Shown here: in pieces, positions 35,503 to 44,733 of the stretch
Position numbering within the stretch: the stretch's first letter is position 1
How the letters are laid out: each line of letters begins with the position of its first letter
Assembly: GCA_051656605.1 (NCBI GenBank)
Contig: JBOGCF010000017.1
Span: forward strand, 62,001 to 126,000
Direction: 5' to 3'
Origin: UBA12018 sp051656605
GTDB taxonomy: Bacteria; Bacteroidota; Bacteroidia; Bacteroidales; CAMTPD01
Length of the DNA stretch: 64,000 bases
Notes under the pieces: model-generated
Seen by the model: the letters and a program-made list of their open reading frames with translations, nothing else
Databases searched by the model: none
Told to the model about the DNA's origin: nothing
Made by a program: the position numbers and the translations under genes

Positions 35503-35529
35503 CGCTTGAATTATATGATAGAAGTATAT

Positions 35530-36765
35530 CTACAAAGGCAACTCTGCCGCAATAACTTCTGTAGCTCCTTTATTTGACATCACGTAAGCTCCTGATGCCG
35601 CTCCTGCATTTGCCAGAAAGCTTTCATCACTTCTAAAGCGGTTCATCAGTGCGTCAAAGCCGGCAGCATCGGTCACACTAAAGGCACCTCCGCATGCTAT
35701 CAAGTCGCGCGCTTCTTTGAACTTCTGATATTTCGGTCCGATAATAACAGGCACTCCATACACAGCCGCCTCGAGCGTATTGTGAATCCCGCTTCCAAAT
35801 CCTCCGCCTATATAGGCAATATCACCGTATCTATAAATAGAAGACAAAAGTCCGAAACTATCTACAATGATACAATCTGCTTTGGCAATAGACTCTTCCG
35901 TTGCTTGCGAAAGCAACACCGAAGTACGCTTCAATAAGCTTTGTATCGATGCGATGTGCTCTTTGTGTATTTCGTGCGGAGCGATAATCAGCTTCGTATC
36001 GGGATGTGCGTTGAAATACTTCACAAAGATCTCCTCATCTTGTGGCCACGAACTACCCGCAACCAATGTAAGTTGGTGTTGATCCTTTGCCGATTGAGCA
36101 AACTTCGCTACCAGCGGTAGCTGTTTTGCCTGATTAAAGACATCAATAACCCGATCGAAACGCGTATCTCCACAAGCCGTCACGTCGGTAACCCCAAACT
36201 CATTCAACAACTGCTTCGAAGCATCGTCTTGCACAAAGATATGATTAAAACAAAACAGCAAATTGAGATACTTCTTTCCGTATCCTTTGAAGAAAAGCTG
36301 CTCTCTTCTAAAGATAGCAGATATAATAAAGGTCAGAATCTGACGCTTCTTTAACTCGGTCAGATAGTTTGCCCAGAATTCATACTTAATGAATATAGCC
36401 ATCACCGGACGTGCCAAATCAAGAAATAGACGCACATCGCTTTTATTATCAAACGGAAGATAACAAATCACATCGGCTCCTTCATAATTCTTGCGTACCT
36501 CATATCCTGATGGTGAAAAGAATGTGAGCAATATTTTATACTGAGGATATTGCTTTTTTATCTTCTCCATCAACGGACGACCTTGTTCAAACTCTCCTAA
36601 CGAAGAGGCATGAAACCAAATATAGTTTGCATTGGGATCGATCTTTTCGCGTAGTATATTAAAAGTTTGCCTTTGCCCATCCACCATTAACTTGGCTTTC
36701 TTGTGCAAAGGCGAAACCGACTTAACTACATTCGAGTAGAATCGAATTGCTAAATCATAAATCAT
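35530..36765 (-). CDS. waaA: 3-deoxy-D-manno-octulosonic acid (Kdo) transferase
   Basis: The 411-residue GT-B glycosyltransferase has an N-terminal membrane-associated helix, the family block WFHASSLGEFEQGRPLMEKI with catalytic Glu near 60, a mid-protein QDDASKQLLNEFGV and LVAGSSWPQDEE, and the donor-binding GGGFGSGIHNTLEAAVYGVP. It adds Kdo to the lipid A precursor at the inner membrane. It starts 3 bases after the gltX stop codon, so the two are co-transcribed. Confidence 0.96.
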   Translation of the reverse strand: MIYDLAIRFYSNVVKSVSPLHKKAKLMVDGQRQTFNILREKIDPNANYIWFHASSLGEFEQGRPLMEKIKKQYPQYKILLTFFSPSGYEVRKNYEGADVICYLPFDNKSDVRLFLDLARPVMAIFIKYEFWANYLTELKKRQILTFIISAIFRREQLFFKGYGKKYLNLLFCFNHIFVQDDASKQLLNEFGVTDVTACGDTRFDRVIDVFNQAKQLPLVAKFAQSAKDQHQLTLVAGSSWPQDEEIFVKYFNAHPDTKLIIAPHEIHKEHIASIQSLLKRTSVLLSQATEESIAKADCIIVDSFGLLSSIYRYGDIAYIGGGFGSGIHNTLEAAVYGVPVIIGPKYQKFKEARDLIACGGAFSVTDAAGFDALMNRFRSDESFLANAGAASGAYVMSNKGATEVIAAELPL

Positions 36766-36768
36766 ATA

Positions 36769-38286
36769 TTACTGAATAGTAGACACTGCTTTTTGAATAC
36801 GTTCGATTGTTTCGTCTTTTCCAAGCGCGCAAACAATTTCGAAGATATGCGGACCTTTCGATTCGCCCACTAAAGCCAAACGGAAAGCATTCATAATATT
36901 TCCAAGGTGGTATTGTTTCGATTCAATCCATGCCTTAACGATTTCTTCCGTATTGTGTACTGTGAAATCTTCAACGCCTGCAAGTACTTCGCAAAGCTCT
37001 GTTAGTTGCGCAGGAGTTTCAGCTTTCCAGCGTTTCTTCACTGTTTTCTCGTCGTACGATGTAGGTGCAACGAAGAAGAAGAACGACTGATCCCACAATT
37101 CTTTTACGAAGTTGACACGTTCTTTTACCAAGCCAACCACTTTCACTACGTAATCAAATGGAGCTTCGATGTCTTTCTCTGCCAAAACAGATGCAAACAT
37201 TGTAGCCACGTCTTCGTTTGAGCGTAGTTGCAAGTATTGATGGTTAAACCATTTTCCTTTTTCGTAATCAAACTTCGCACCGCTTTTGCTGCAACGCTCT
37301 AGCGAGAATAGTTTAACTAGTTCTTCCATCGACATGATTTCCTGATCGTTGCCCGGGTTCCATCCCAGCAAAGCAAGGAAGTTTACCACCGCTTCAGGCA
37401 AGTAACCCGCTTCGCGGTATCCTGAAGAGATATCTCCGGTTTTAGGATCTTTCCATTCCAATGGGAACACTGGGAAACCAAGTCTGTCACCATCGCGCTT
37501 GCTCAACTTTCCGTTTCCTTCCGGTTTAAGCAACAATGGCAAGTGAGCAAAACGAGGCATCGTTTCAGTCCAGCCAAGGAATCTGTAAAGTAATACGTGA
37601 AGAGGCGCAGAAGGCAACCACTCTTCACCGCGAATTACATGCGTAACCTCCATCAAGTGGTCGTCTACAATGTTCGCAAGGTGATAAGTAGGCAAGTTGT
37701 CTGCCGATTTATATAAAACTTTATCGTCAAGAACAGAAGAATTAATCACCACTTCGCCGCGGATCAAATCATCAACAACCACATCTTCGTTTGGCTCAAT
37801 CTTGATACGAACCACGTATTGATTGCCATCCTCGATCAAGCGCGTTGTTTCCTCTGCCGATAAAGTCAAAGAGTTTCTCATCAATAGACGCGTAGAGGCA
37901 TCATACTGAAAGTTTGAAATTTCGTTTCTTTTCGCTTCAAGCTCGGCCGGTGTATCGAATGCGATATACGCAAGACCGTCTTTCAATAACTGATCTACAT
38001 ATTGTCTGTAGATTTCTTTACGCTCCGACTGACGATACGGACCGCATTCGCCGCCAAAGTTGACACCTTCATCAAAATGAATACCCAACCAGGTAAGAGC
38101 CTCTATGATATAAGCTTCGGCACCCGGTACAAAGCGTTGAGAGTCGGTATCTTCGATACGCAAAATCAAATCGCCTCCGTGTTGCTTGGCAAACAAATAA
38201 TTATATAGGGCTGTACGTACGCCTCCGATATGAAGCGGGCCTGTAGGACTAGGCGCGAATCTTACTCTTACTTTTCTTTCAGTCAT
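36769..38286 (-). CDS. gltX: Glutamate--tRNA ligase
   Basis: With the ATG at 38286 the protein is 505 residues and begins MTERKVRVRFAPSPTGPLHI, carrying the HIGH motif as HIGG (19-22). The KMSKS motif appears as KLSKRDG, and the catalytic domain is followed by the helical anticodon-binding domain. A further in-frame ATG at 38313 lies upstream of the predicted transcription start and is unlikely. It is a class I aminoacyl-tRNA synthetase that charges tRNA-Glu in the cytoplasm. It is divergent from the HD phosphodiesterase gene and upstream of waaA. Confidence 0.97.
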   Translation of the reverse strand: MTERKVRVRFAPSPTGPLHIGGVRTALYNYLFAKQHGGDLILRIEDTDSQRFVPGAEAYIIEALTWLGIHFDEGVNFGGECGPYRQSERKEIYRQYVDQLLKDGLAYIAFDTPAELEAKRNEISNFQYDASTRLLMRNSLTLSAEETTRLIEDGNQYVVRIKIEPNEDVVVDDLIRGEVVINSSVLDDKVLYKSADNLPTYHLANIVDDHLMEVTHVIRGEEWLPSAPLHVLLYRFLGWTETMPRFAHLPLLLKPEGNGKLSKRDGDRLGFPVFPLEWKDPKTGDISSGYREAGYLPEAVVNFLALLGWNPGNDQEIMSMEELVKLFSLERCSKSGAKFDYEKGKWFNHQYLQLRSNEDVATMFASVLAEKDIEAPFDYVVKVVGLVKERVNFVKELWDQSFFFFVAPTSYDEKTVKKRWKAETPAQLTELCEVLAGVEDFTVHNTEEIVKAWIESKQYHLGNIMNAFRLALVGESKGPHIFEIVCALGKDETIERIQKAVSTIQ

Positions 38287-38310
38287 GATAGTTATTCGTG
38301 AAATTTTGGA

Positions 38311-38318
38311 CAAAAGTA
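38311..38318 (-). promoter_or_regulatory. -7 element of gltX
   Basis: On the minus strand TACTTTTG matches TAnnTTTG and places the transcription start near 38304, after the upstream ATG at 38313 and 18 nt before the ATG at 38286. It thereby supports the shorter protein. Confidence 0.5.
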
Positions 38319-38396
38319 GTGCTTTTTCTACATACTCATGCCTTAAGAGAAAGAAGTTTGAAGGTTTCTTTGTACTTTTCGGAAAATTTCACGTGT

Positions 38397-40430
38397 ATGG
38401 TAAAGACTTCTATTAAAATACCGCTAGCGCTCTACTTCATTTTCGCAACAGTAGTAATCGCTTATTTCTTTCCCAAAGAAGGTAAATTCAGATACCAATT
38501 TAACGAAGGGAAGCCATGGAGGTATGGTCTGCTTACGGCCACATCCGACTTTCCTATTTACAAAAGCGAGGCAGAAGTAAATGCCGAGCGAGACAGTGTA
38601 TTGAAGAAGTTTGTTCCATATTATCTCCTGCAAGGAAATGTTGAGAAAGATCAAATGGCCGAGTTTGAAGACGAGCAAAAAGAAAAGCTTGCCGATAAAG
38701 AGCTCGTGCCCTACATCAAATACATCCGTGAAAGTTTAAAGAAGATTTATGCCAAAGGGATCGTTTCGAACAAAGCCATGCAGGAAGCCGAGTCTTCACG
38801 CAATGAGATCATGTTGGTAAAAGACAACATCGCCTCGCCCGAAAGTATTCTAAATCACTTCACGCCCAAAACGGCCTACGAATACATCATCGACCATTGC
38901 CCGGCCTCGTTCAACAAGCAAACACTTCAGTCGTTTAATCTCGAAAAGTACATCCTTGAGAACATTGCCTTCGACCCTAAGATGTCTGACAAAGTAAAGC
39001 AAGAGCTTTTGCAGTCGGTATCACCGGCAAGTGGCATGATCCAAGCGGGCGAACGCATTGTAGACCGCGGACAAATCATCGACTCGCATACCTTCCGCGT
39101 ACTTAATTCGTTGAAGAGTGTAGAAGAACAGCGTGCCGGATCGAAACAACGCGACCGTCTGATGTTTCTGGGGCAACTTTCGATCGTAATCGGACTGATG
39201 TTTTGTTTTGGTTTTTACCTGTATCTATTTCGTCCCAACTACTTCTACAACAAGCGAAACCTCGGTTTCCTATTATTGTCGATGGTAGTATCGTGCGTAC
39301 TTACCGGCCTTACTGTAAGTTACAACCTCTTTAATGTATACATCATTCCGTATGCAATCCTTCCGATTGTAGTGCGTACCTTTTTCGATTCACGCACCGC
39401 CATCTTCACCCATACGGTAGCAATGCTCATTTGCTCCATCATGGTTCCTTTTTCGTATGAGTTTCTGGTGATGCAACTCGTGGCGGGAATGGTTGTGGTT
39501 TTTAGCCTCAAAGAGCTGTCGCAACGCTCGCACCTTATTCGCAGCACCTTCTTTATATTTCTTACGTATGCCATCGTATACACTTCGCTGGTATTGTATC
39601 AAGACGCCGACATCGCCAAGATAAACTGGAAGATGTTTCTATATTTCGGCATCAACTTCGTATTGTTGATGTTTTCGTACCTGTTGGTTTACATCCTTGA
39701 AAAGTCGTTCGGATTCATTTCAAACATCAGCTTGGTCGAATTGTCAAACATCAACAACTCCATCTTACGCAAACTATCCGAATATGCGCCGGGAACTTTC
39801 CAGCACTCCCTGCACGTGTCGATACTTGCCTCGGAGGCTGCGGCAAAAGTAGGCGCCAATGCCCAGCTTGTACGTACGGGCGCGCTTTATCACGACATCG
39901 GGAAGATGGAAAACCCTACGTTCTTTACCGAAAACCAAATCAATAAAATCAATCCGCACAACAACCTAAGCTACGAACAAAGTGCGCAAACCATCATCAA
40001 CCATGTGCACGACGGCGTAAAGATGGCGCAGAAAGCAGGCATACCTCAGCAGGTAATCGACTTTATTCAAACGCATCACGGCAAGAGTAAGACGCGTTAT
40101 TTCTACAACTCCTTCCGAAACGAATTTCCCGACAAGGAAATCAACGAAGAGCTCTTTACCTATCCGGGACCAAATCCTTTCTCGAAAGAGACCGCTATCT
40201 TGATGATGGCCGATGCCGTGGAGGCTTCGTCGCGAAGCCTTTCGGAATATACCGAAGAGTCGATTCAAAACTTGGTAAACCGCATTATCGACATGCAGAT
40301 TGCAGAAGGACTACTCAACGATACGCCGTTGACCTACCGCGATGTGCAGGATATAAAAAACGTCTTCAGCGAGAAGCTGAAGACGATGTATCATACACGA
40401 ATAAGTTATCCGGAACTTAAGCAGAAGTAA
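38397..40430 (+). CDS. 7TM-HD domain phosphodiesterase, PgpH type (c-di-AMP hydrolase candidate)
   Basis: From the ATG at 38397 the protein is 677 residues and begins with a membrane anchor (KIPLALYFIFATVVIAYFF). A large extracytoplasmic domain (about 35-255) precedes seven membrane spans (about 260-445) and a cytoplasmic HD domain with ALYHDIGKM near 498, FIQTHHGKS and ILMMADAVEASSRS. This order is that of PgpH, which hydrolyses c-di-AMP. An alternative start at 38298 would add 33 residues without a matching signal and overlap the gltX promoter. Its 3' end overlaps the convergent phosphatase gene by 14 bases. Confidence 0.92.
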   Translation: MVKTSIKIPLALYFIFATVVIAYFFPKEGKFRYQFNEGKPWRYGLLTATSDFPIYKSEAEVNAERDSVLKKFVPYYLLQGNVEKDQMAEFEDEQKEKLADKELVPYIKYIRESLKKIYAKGIVSNKAMQEAESSRNEIMLVKDNIASPESILNHFTPKTAYEYIIDHCPASFNKQTLQSFNLEKYILENIAFDPKMSDKVKQELLQSVSPASGMIQAGERIVDRGQIIDSHTFRVLNSLKSVEEQRAGSKQRDRLMFLGQLSIVIGLMFCFGFYLYLFRPNYFYNKRNLGFLLLSMVVSCVLTGLTVSYNLFNVYIIPYAILPIVVRTFFDSRTAIFTHTVAMLICSIMVPFSYEFLVMQLVAGMVVVFSLKELSQRSHLIRSTFFIFLTYAIVYTSLVLYQDADIAKINWKMFLYFGINFVLLMFSYLLVYILEKSFGFISNISLVELSNINNSILRKLSEYAPGTFQHSLHVSILASEAAAKVGANAQLVRTGALYHDIGKMENPTFFTENQINKINPHNNLSYEQSAQTIINHVHDGVKMAQKAGIPQQVIDFIQTHHGKSKTRYFYNSFRNEFPDKEINEELFTYPGPNPFSKETAILMMADAVEASSRSLSEYTEESIQNLVNRIIDMQIAEGLLNDTPLTYRDVQDIKNVFSEKLKTMYHTRISYPELKQK

Positions 40431-40902
40431 GACGACGCAACAATTCGGCGCAACCGTCTTCGAGCAGATCCAGCACCAATTCGAAGCCCGAAGATCCTCC
40501 ATAGTAGGGATCGGGAACATGGTCGTTGCCAAATTGTGTAAAGTATTCGGCCATGCGGTGAATCTTTTCGCGACCTTCCATATCGGGAGCCAGCTTGCAC
40601 AGGTTGTCGTAATTCGAATCGTCCATCGCGATGATGTAGTCAAACTTATCAAAGTCTTCATACTTGATCTGGCGCGAAAGCGAAGTCAGGTTGTAACCTC
40701 TGCGTTGCGCGTGCGAACGCATGCGGGCATCCGGCAATTCCCCTTGATGATATCCCGAAGTTCCGGCCGAGTCGATCACAAATTCGCTCGCTTTGCCGGC
40801 TCGCTCTACTAACGTCTCGAATACGCCTTCGGCAGCAGGAGAGCGACAGATATTGCCCAGACACACAAACAGTACTCGCTTCTTGTTTTTATTTTCTTCC
40901 AT
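40417..40902 (-). CDS. Low-molecular-weight protein-tyrosine phosphatase
   Basis: With the ATG at 40902 the protein is 161 residues. The P-loop is C14-x5-R20 in FVCLGNICRSP and the general-acid loop is DPYYGG near 130, so both catalytic parts are present. It removes phosphate from tyrosine (or arginine) residues and may act in capsule export or stress control. The open frame continues upstream to 40989 but that part lies in the palindrome array and has no family match. The stop codon overlaps the end of the convergent HD phosphodiesterase gene. Confidence 0.95.
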   Translation of the reverse strand: MEENKNKKRVLFVCLGNICRSPAAEGVFETLVERAGKASEFVIDSAGTSGYHQGELPDARMRSHAQRRGYNLTSLSRQIKYEDFDKFDYIIAMDDSNYDNLCKLAPDMEGREKIHRMAEYFTQFGNDHVPDPYYGGSSGFELVLDLLEDGCAELLRRLTSA

Positions 40903-40952
40903 AGTATCGTTTTTATTATTCGAATAGATTGATTTCGTTTCTAATGAGAAGC

Positions 40953-41112
40953 GAATCGTCAGGTCGGCACCTGACGATTCATTCTTCACTATAACTAAAT
41001 CGTCAGGTGGCGACCTGACGATTTAGTCTTCGTATACTTTAAATCGTTTGATGGGCATCAAACAATTCTTTCACCGTGAAGTTTAAATCGTTCGATGGGC
41101 ATCAAACGATTC
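40953..41112. repeat. Array of four 28-nt palindromes phased at exactly 44 bp
   Basis: Four palindromes occupy 40953-40980, 40997-41024, 41041-41068 and 41085-41112, with dyad centres at 40966.5, 41010.5, 41054.5 and 41098.5, all 44 bp apart; the spacers are all 16 nt. Units share the outer arm AATCGT...ACGATT. Inner arms are CAGGT/ACCTG in units one and two but TTGATG/CATCAA in unit three, so symmetry is kept while sequence changes. Unit two extends to a 14-bp perfect stem. The array fills the space between the priA stop and the phosphatase start. Confidence 0.85.
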
Positions 41113-41132
41113 CGTTATCATTAAGTTTAAAT

Positions 41133-43592
41133 TTACATAGGGTCGACATCGTAATGCAGCAACACTTGTTTGAATTCCGGTACTGCCTGCATTTGTTTGT
41201 AAACACCGTCGAGCACATCCCGAACGGGTGCGATCGGTGCCGACACTTCTATCTTGATCACAATATTTTTGATGTAAAACGTTTGCACACGACCAATGGG
41301 CGGCGCAACCGGGCCTAGCACACGCGGGCCAAACTTCTCACGCAGCAGCTCGGCATATTGCTTCGAGATGCGATCGAGCACAAAGGCATCTTTGGATCGA
41401 AAGATGAGGTTAATCAATCGATAATACGGCGGATACTTAAAGAGTTGTCGCTCCATCAGTTGCACATCGATGAGTTGTTTGTAATCGAAGCGCACCACCA
41501 TGTCGATGATCGGATGCGTGATTTGTGTGGTTTGCAATACCACTTCGCCTTGCTTTTGACGGCGTCCGGCGCGTCCGCTTACCTGCACCATCATTTGAAA
41601 CGCCCTTTCGTGCGCTCTGAAATCGGGGTAGTTGAGCAAACTCTCGGCACTGAGAATCCCCACCAGACTAACGGCGCCAAAGTCGAGACCCTTCGTGATC
41701 ATTTGCGTTCCGATAAGGATGCGCACTTTGCCCGATTCGAAGTCTTTGATGATGCGCTCGTAAGCTGTCTTACTGCGCGTAGTATCGAGGTCGAGACGAT
41801 CTACGCGGACATCGGGAAACAACGCCGCTATCTCCTCCTCTACTTTCTCGGTACCAAAGCCCATCAACTCCAACTCTTCGCTACCGCAAGCTTCGCAGGC
41901 TTTGGGCGGATAATACGTGTAGCCGCAATAGTGACACGACAAGGTATTTTGATATTTGTGGTAGGTAAGACTCACGTCGCAATTGACACAGTGAGGCACC
42001 CAACCGCATGTTTTGCATTCGAGCAACGGGGCAAATCCACGGCGATTCTGAAAGAGAATCACCTGTTCGCCACGTTCGAGCGTTTCGGTAATCTTATGAA
42101 GCAGTAACGGCGAAAACAAACCTTTCATCTGCTTCTTCCGCCTCAACTCTTTGATATCTACCGGTATTATTTTCGGAAGCTTTACTTCGGCGTGACGCAC
42201 GCTCAGGTTGACCAGTCCGTATTTCCCGCACATGGCGTTGAAATACGAGTCGAGTGATGGGGTGGCCGACCCGAGGATTACTTTTCCTTTATGCATGGCT
42301 GCCAATACAATTGCCGCATTGCGTCCGTTGTAGCGCGGTGCCGGATCTTGTTGTTTGTAGGTAGATTCGTGTTCTTCATCTACCACGACCAATCCCAAAT
42401 TACCAAAGGGAAGAAACACGGCCGAACGAACACCGAGTATCACCAACGGTTCGTTCGATGTGAGGAGTTTGCGCCACACTTCGACGCGTTCGTTGTCTGA
42501 ATATTTAGAGTGGTAAACGTAGAGTTTGTCGCCAAGCACACGTTTGAGACGTTCGGTGAGCTGGGCCGTAAGCGCAATCTCAGGAACAAGAAACAAGACT
42601 TGCTTGCCCGCATTGAAAACCTCCTGAATGAGGTGCAGGTAGATCTCGGTCTTTCCGCTCGAAGTTACCCCGTGCAGCAAACACACCTCTTTGGTTTCGA
42701 AGGTATTTTTCACCTCTTCGTAGGCACGTTGCTGGTGTTCGTTGAGCGGATAAAGTGCTGCCACCGTATCGATTTCCCACCCGATACGCGATGCTTCCAC
42801 CGCAAAGGATTCGATCACACCTCGCTTGATCACTCCGTCGAGCACGGCGGTAGAGAACCCGGTCGACTGTAGAAATTCTTTTTTAGGAATGTCGCGCGTG
42901 AGGTATCCTCCCCGTTCTTGCAACTGATCGAGAAAGGCAACGAGTAGTTCTTGTTGTTTGCGTGCGCGCTTGATCTCTTCGACTACGGCGCTCAAGGCTT
43001 CTTCGCTTCTGAATGCCGGCGCAATGCGCAGGTAGGTTTCGGTTTTAGCTTTGAAACCGGATTTTATTTCCTCGTGCAGATAGACCGCCTCCATGTCGAT
43101 GAGTCGGTTGAGTACCGGAATCAGATTCTTTACACCCGTGGCTTTCTCAAGCTCTTGTACCGTAAGTTTGGCATTGACAGAGAGCAGATCGAGCACCGCT
43201 TGCTCCGAATTACGAAGTTGCGACGATGCTTCAAAATCGGCATTGATCGAGACACTCGTTTCGCTTTCGAGCTTTAATCCCGAAGGCAAAGCGGCTTTGT
43301 AGACATCGCCGAGTTTGCACAAGTAGTAATTGGCAATCCATTGCCAGAACCCAAGCTGCAACGGTGTCACAATGGGCTCTTCGTCGAGCAGCGAGAAGAT
43401 TTCCTTCATCTCGAAACCGTCGGTCGGTGCATTGTCATGCAGGTTTAATACAATTCCGGTGTAGAATCTTTTTTTCCCGAAAGGAACAATAACCCGATAA
43501 CCCTGCCCGATGTGTGCTTGCATGTCGGCAGGTACGCGATAGGTGTAACGGTTGTCGAGCGGAAGAGGAAGTATTATATCTGCATATTTCAT
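41133..43592 (-). CDS. priA: Primosomal protein N' (PriA helicase)
   Basis: The 819-residue protein has the N-terminal DNA-binding domain (YRVPADMQAHIGQGYRVIVPFGKKRFYTGI), Walker A GVTSSGKTEIY, Walker B DEEHE in VVVDEEHESTYKQQ, and the zinc-binding cysteine pairs (CKTCGW, CVNCD, CHYCGY, CEACGS) inserted in the helicase core; SGRAGR marks motif VI. It restarts stalled replication forks by loading the replicative helicase. A complete promoter precedes it. It reads toward the palindrome array and the phosphatase gene. Confidence 0.97.
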   Translation of the reverse strand: MKYADIILPLPLDNRYTYRVPADMQAHIGQGYRVIVPFGKKRFYTGIVLNLHDNAPTDGFEMKEIFSLLDEEPIVTPLQLGFWQWIANYYLCKLGDVYKAALPSGLKLESETSVSINADFEASSQLRNSEQAVLDLLSVNAKLTVQELEKATGVKNLIPVLNRLIDMEAVYLHEEIKSGFKAKTETYLRIAPAFRSEEALSAVVEEIKRARKQQELLVAFLDQLQERGGYLTRDIPKKEFLQSTGFSTAVLDGVIKRGVIESFAVEASRIGWEIDTVAALYPLNEHQQRAYEEVKNTFETKEVCLLHGVTSSGKTEIYLHLIQEVFNAGKQVLFLVPEIALTAQLTERLKRVLGDKLYVYHSKYSDNERVEVWRKLLTSNEPLVILGVRSAVFLPFGNLGLVVVDEEHESTYKQQDPAPRYNGRNAAIVLAAMHKGKVILGSATPSLDSYFNAMCGKYGLVNLSVRHAEVKLPKIIPVDIKELRRKKQMKGLFSPLLLHKITETLERGEQVILFQNRRGFAPLLECKTCGWVPHCVNCDVSLTYHKYQNTLSCHYCGYTYYPPKACEACGSEELELMGFGTEKVEEEIAALFPDVRVDRLDLDTTRSKTAYERIIKDFESGKVRILIGTQMITKGLDFGAVSLVGILSAESLLNYPDFRAHERAFQMMVQVSGRAGRRQKQGEVVLQTTQITHPIIDMVVRFDYKQLIDVQLMERQLFKYPPYYRLINLIFRSKDAFVLDRISKQYAELLREKFGPRVLGPVAPPIGRVQTFYIKNIVIKIEVSAPIAPVRDVLDGVYKQMQAVPEFKQVLLHYDVDPM

Positions 43593-43624
43593 AAGCGGTA
43601 CCGCAATGGGATTTAAATCGTTTT

Positions 43625-43656
43625 CAAAAATAGCTTATAAAAGAGACCCATGCAAA
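43625..43656 (-). promoter_or_regulatory. Promoter of priA
   Basis: On the minus strand TTTG (43653-43656) is followed after 20 bases by TATTTTTG (43625-43632), matching both Bacteroidetes promoter elements. Transcription would begin near 43618, 26 nt before the priA ATG. Confidence 0.65.
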
Positions 43657-43689
43657 ATCAAAACAGATTCTTAATGAGAAGTAACAAAA

Positions 43690-43724
43690 AAAGGCCGGAT
43701 TCTTTTGGAATCCGACCTTTACTT
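43690..43724 (-). terminator. Terminator of the barrel-protein gene
   Basis: Arms AAAGGCCGGATTC and complement pair with one mismatch around a short T-rich loop; the A-run on the left becomes a T-run in the minus-strand transcript. Confidence 0.75.
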
Positions 43725-43737
43725 TATTCGTTATTGC

Positions 43738-44331
43738 TTAGAAATAATATCCTGCGGTTACAGACCAAACACGGTTTTTACCTTTCGAGATTAAGTCTTG
43801 TGCTTTGAATGCTTCAAAGTTGTTGGTAAGACCTAAGCCGTAGTTGGCACTCACCTGAAGGTGTTTAAACACTTCTACCCCGAAGCCAAAGTTTAAACCT
43901 GCTCCGAATGATTTGGATTTCACGTCGCTAATCACATCACTTGTAACATCCAACAGCTTGTCTCCAGCTACTCTAAAGCTTACATACGGACCAGCTTGTA
44001 AGAATACTTTTACAATAGGTAATCCGATTTTCCATTTCAAATACAATGGAACATCCAAATAGTCTGTCTTCATCGTAAGATCGTCTACCTTTACCCCTTT
44101 TTGAGAATAAAGTACAGACAAGTCTAGATTTAACCCTGTCAATGGAATACCCATTTCCAAAGATGGCCCTACATGAAACCCGGTTACATTACCTTTGTCA
44201 AGAGCGCTCAAGCTCAACGATGCGTCTGCGATGTTTACCCCTGCTTTAACCCCAAAGCGCAATTGAGCACTAGCCGGTAAAGCTAAAACCAACATCACAA
44301 GAATAACAACCAGTGAATGAATTTTTCTCAT
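43738..44331 (-). CDS. Outer-membrane beta-barrel (porin-family, PF13568-like) protein
   Basis: From the ATG at 44331 the protein is 197 residues with a signal peptide ending ALPASAQ and then LRFGVKAGVNIADASL, the classic start of the small eight-stranded Bacteroidetes barrels. Later strands include FHVGPSLEMGIP, LSVLYSQKGVK and NFGFGVEVFKHLQVSANYGLGL; it ends SVTAGYYF. Such proteins are structural or adhesion-related outer-membrane proteins; no specific role can be given. The in-frame ATG at 44355 would add eight residues (MLTIKQKF) and is less natural. Confidence 0.85.
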   Translation of the reverse strand: MRKIHSLVVILVMLVLALPASAQLRFGVKAGVNIADASLSLSALDKGNVTGFHVGPSLEMGIPLTGLNLDLSVLYSQKGVKVDDLTMKTDYLDVPLYLKWKIGLPIVKVFLQAGPYVSFRVAGDKLLDVTSDVISDVKSKSFGAGLNFGFGVEVFKHLQVSANYGLGLTNNFEAFKAQDLISKGKNRVWSVTAGYYF

Positions 44332-44733
44332 AAACTTCTGTTTTATAGTTAACATTACAAGTCTTGAAAGTCTTCTTTATTAGAAAGAAACGTATTAAGT
44401 ACGACTTGATTTTACTTCCGCAAAAATACAAACTTATTTGAATTTTCATAATTACTACTATCTATCTTAACCTCTACTTGCTTTCGAGAGCATCTATTTA
44501 TACACTCCAGAACAAAAAAGCGTGATTATATCGGAAAGAAAATGTAGTAAAAACACATTTCAAATACATATATAATTATTTAGCTATCTGCTTATTACAA
44601 AAAACAAAGGCATTTGTTTAGAAAACATACATTTTTGGAAACAATATTTTAAGTTGTGATGTTTTATTTATATAAAAGAAACAACCTTGAATCCATAGAT
44701 ATCTTTTATTAACAATAAACACAGTCAAGCTTT
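44332..44733. other. AT-rich intergenic region between divergent barrel and SusC genes
   Basis: No gene is visible. Two overlapping minus-strand -7-like motifs, TAAGTTTG (44429-44436) and TATTTTTG (44421-44428), could start the barrel-protein transcript. No convincing promoter was found on the plus strand for the SusC gene, and no regulator-binding repeat is evident. Confidence 0.45.

Noticed and set aside
40903..40989. N-terminal extension of the tyrosine phosphatase
   Set aside because: The extra 29 codons lie partly in the palindrome array, have no family similarity, and the internal Met gives the normal length for this family.
40953..41112. Possible CRISPR array
   Set aside because: The repeated parts are palindromes that differ between units, spacers are only 16 nt and similar to one another, and no cas gene is present.
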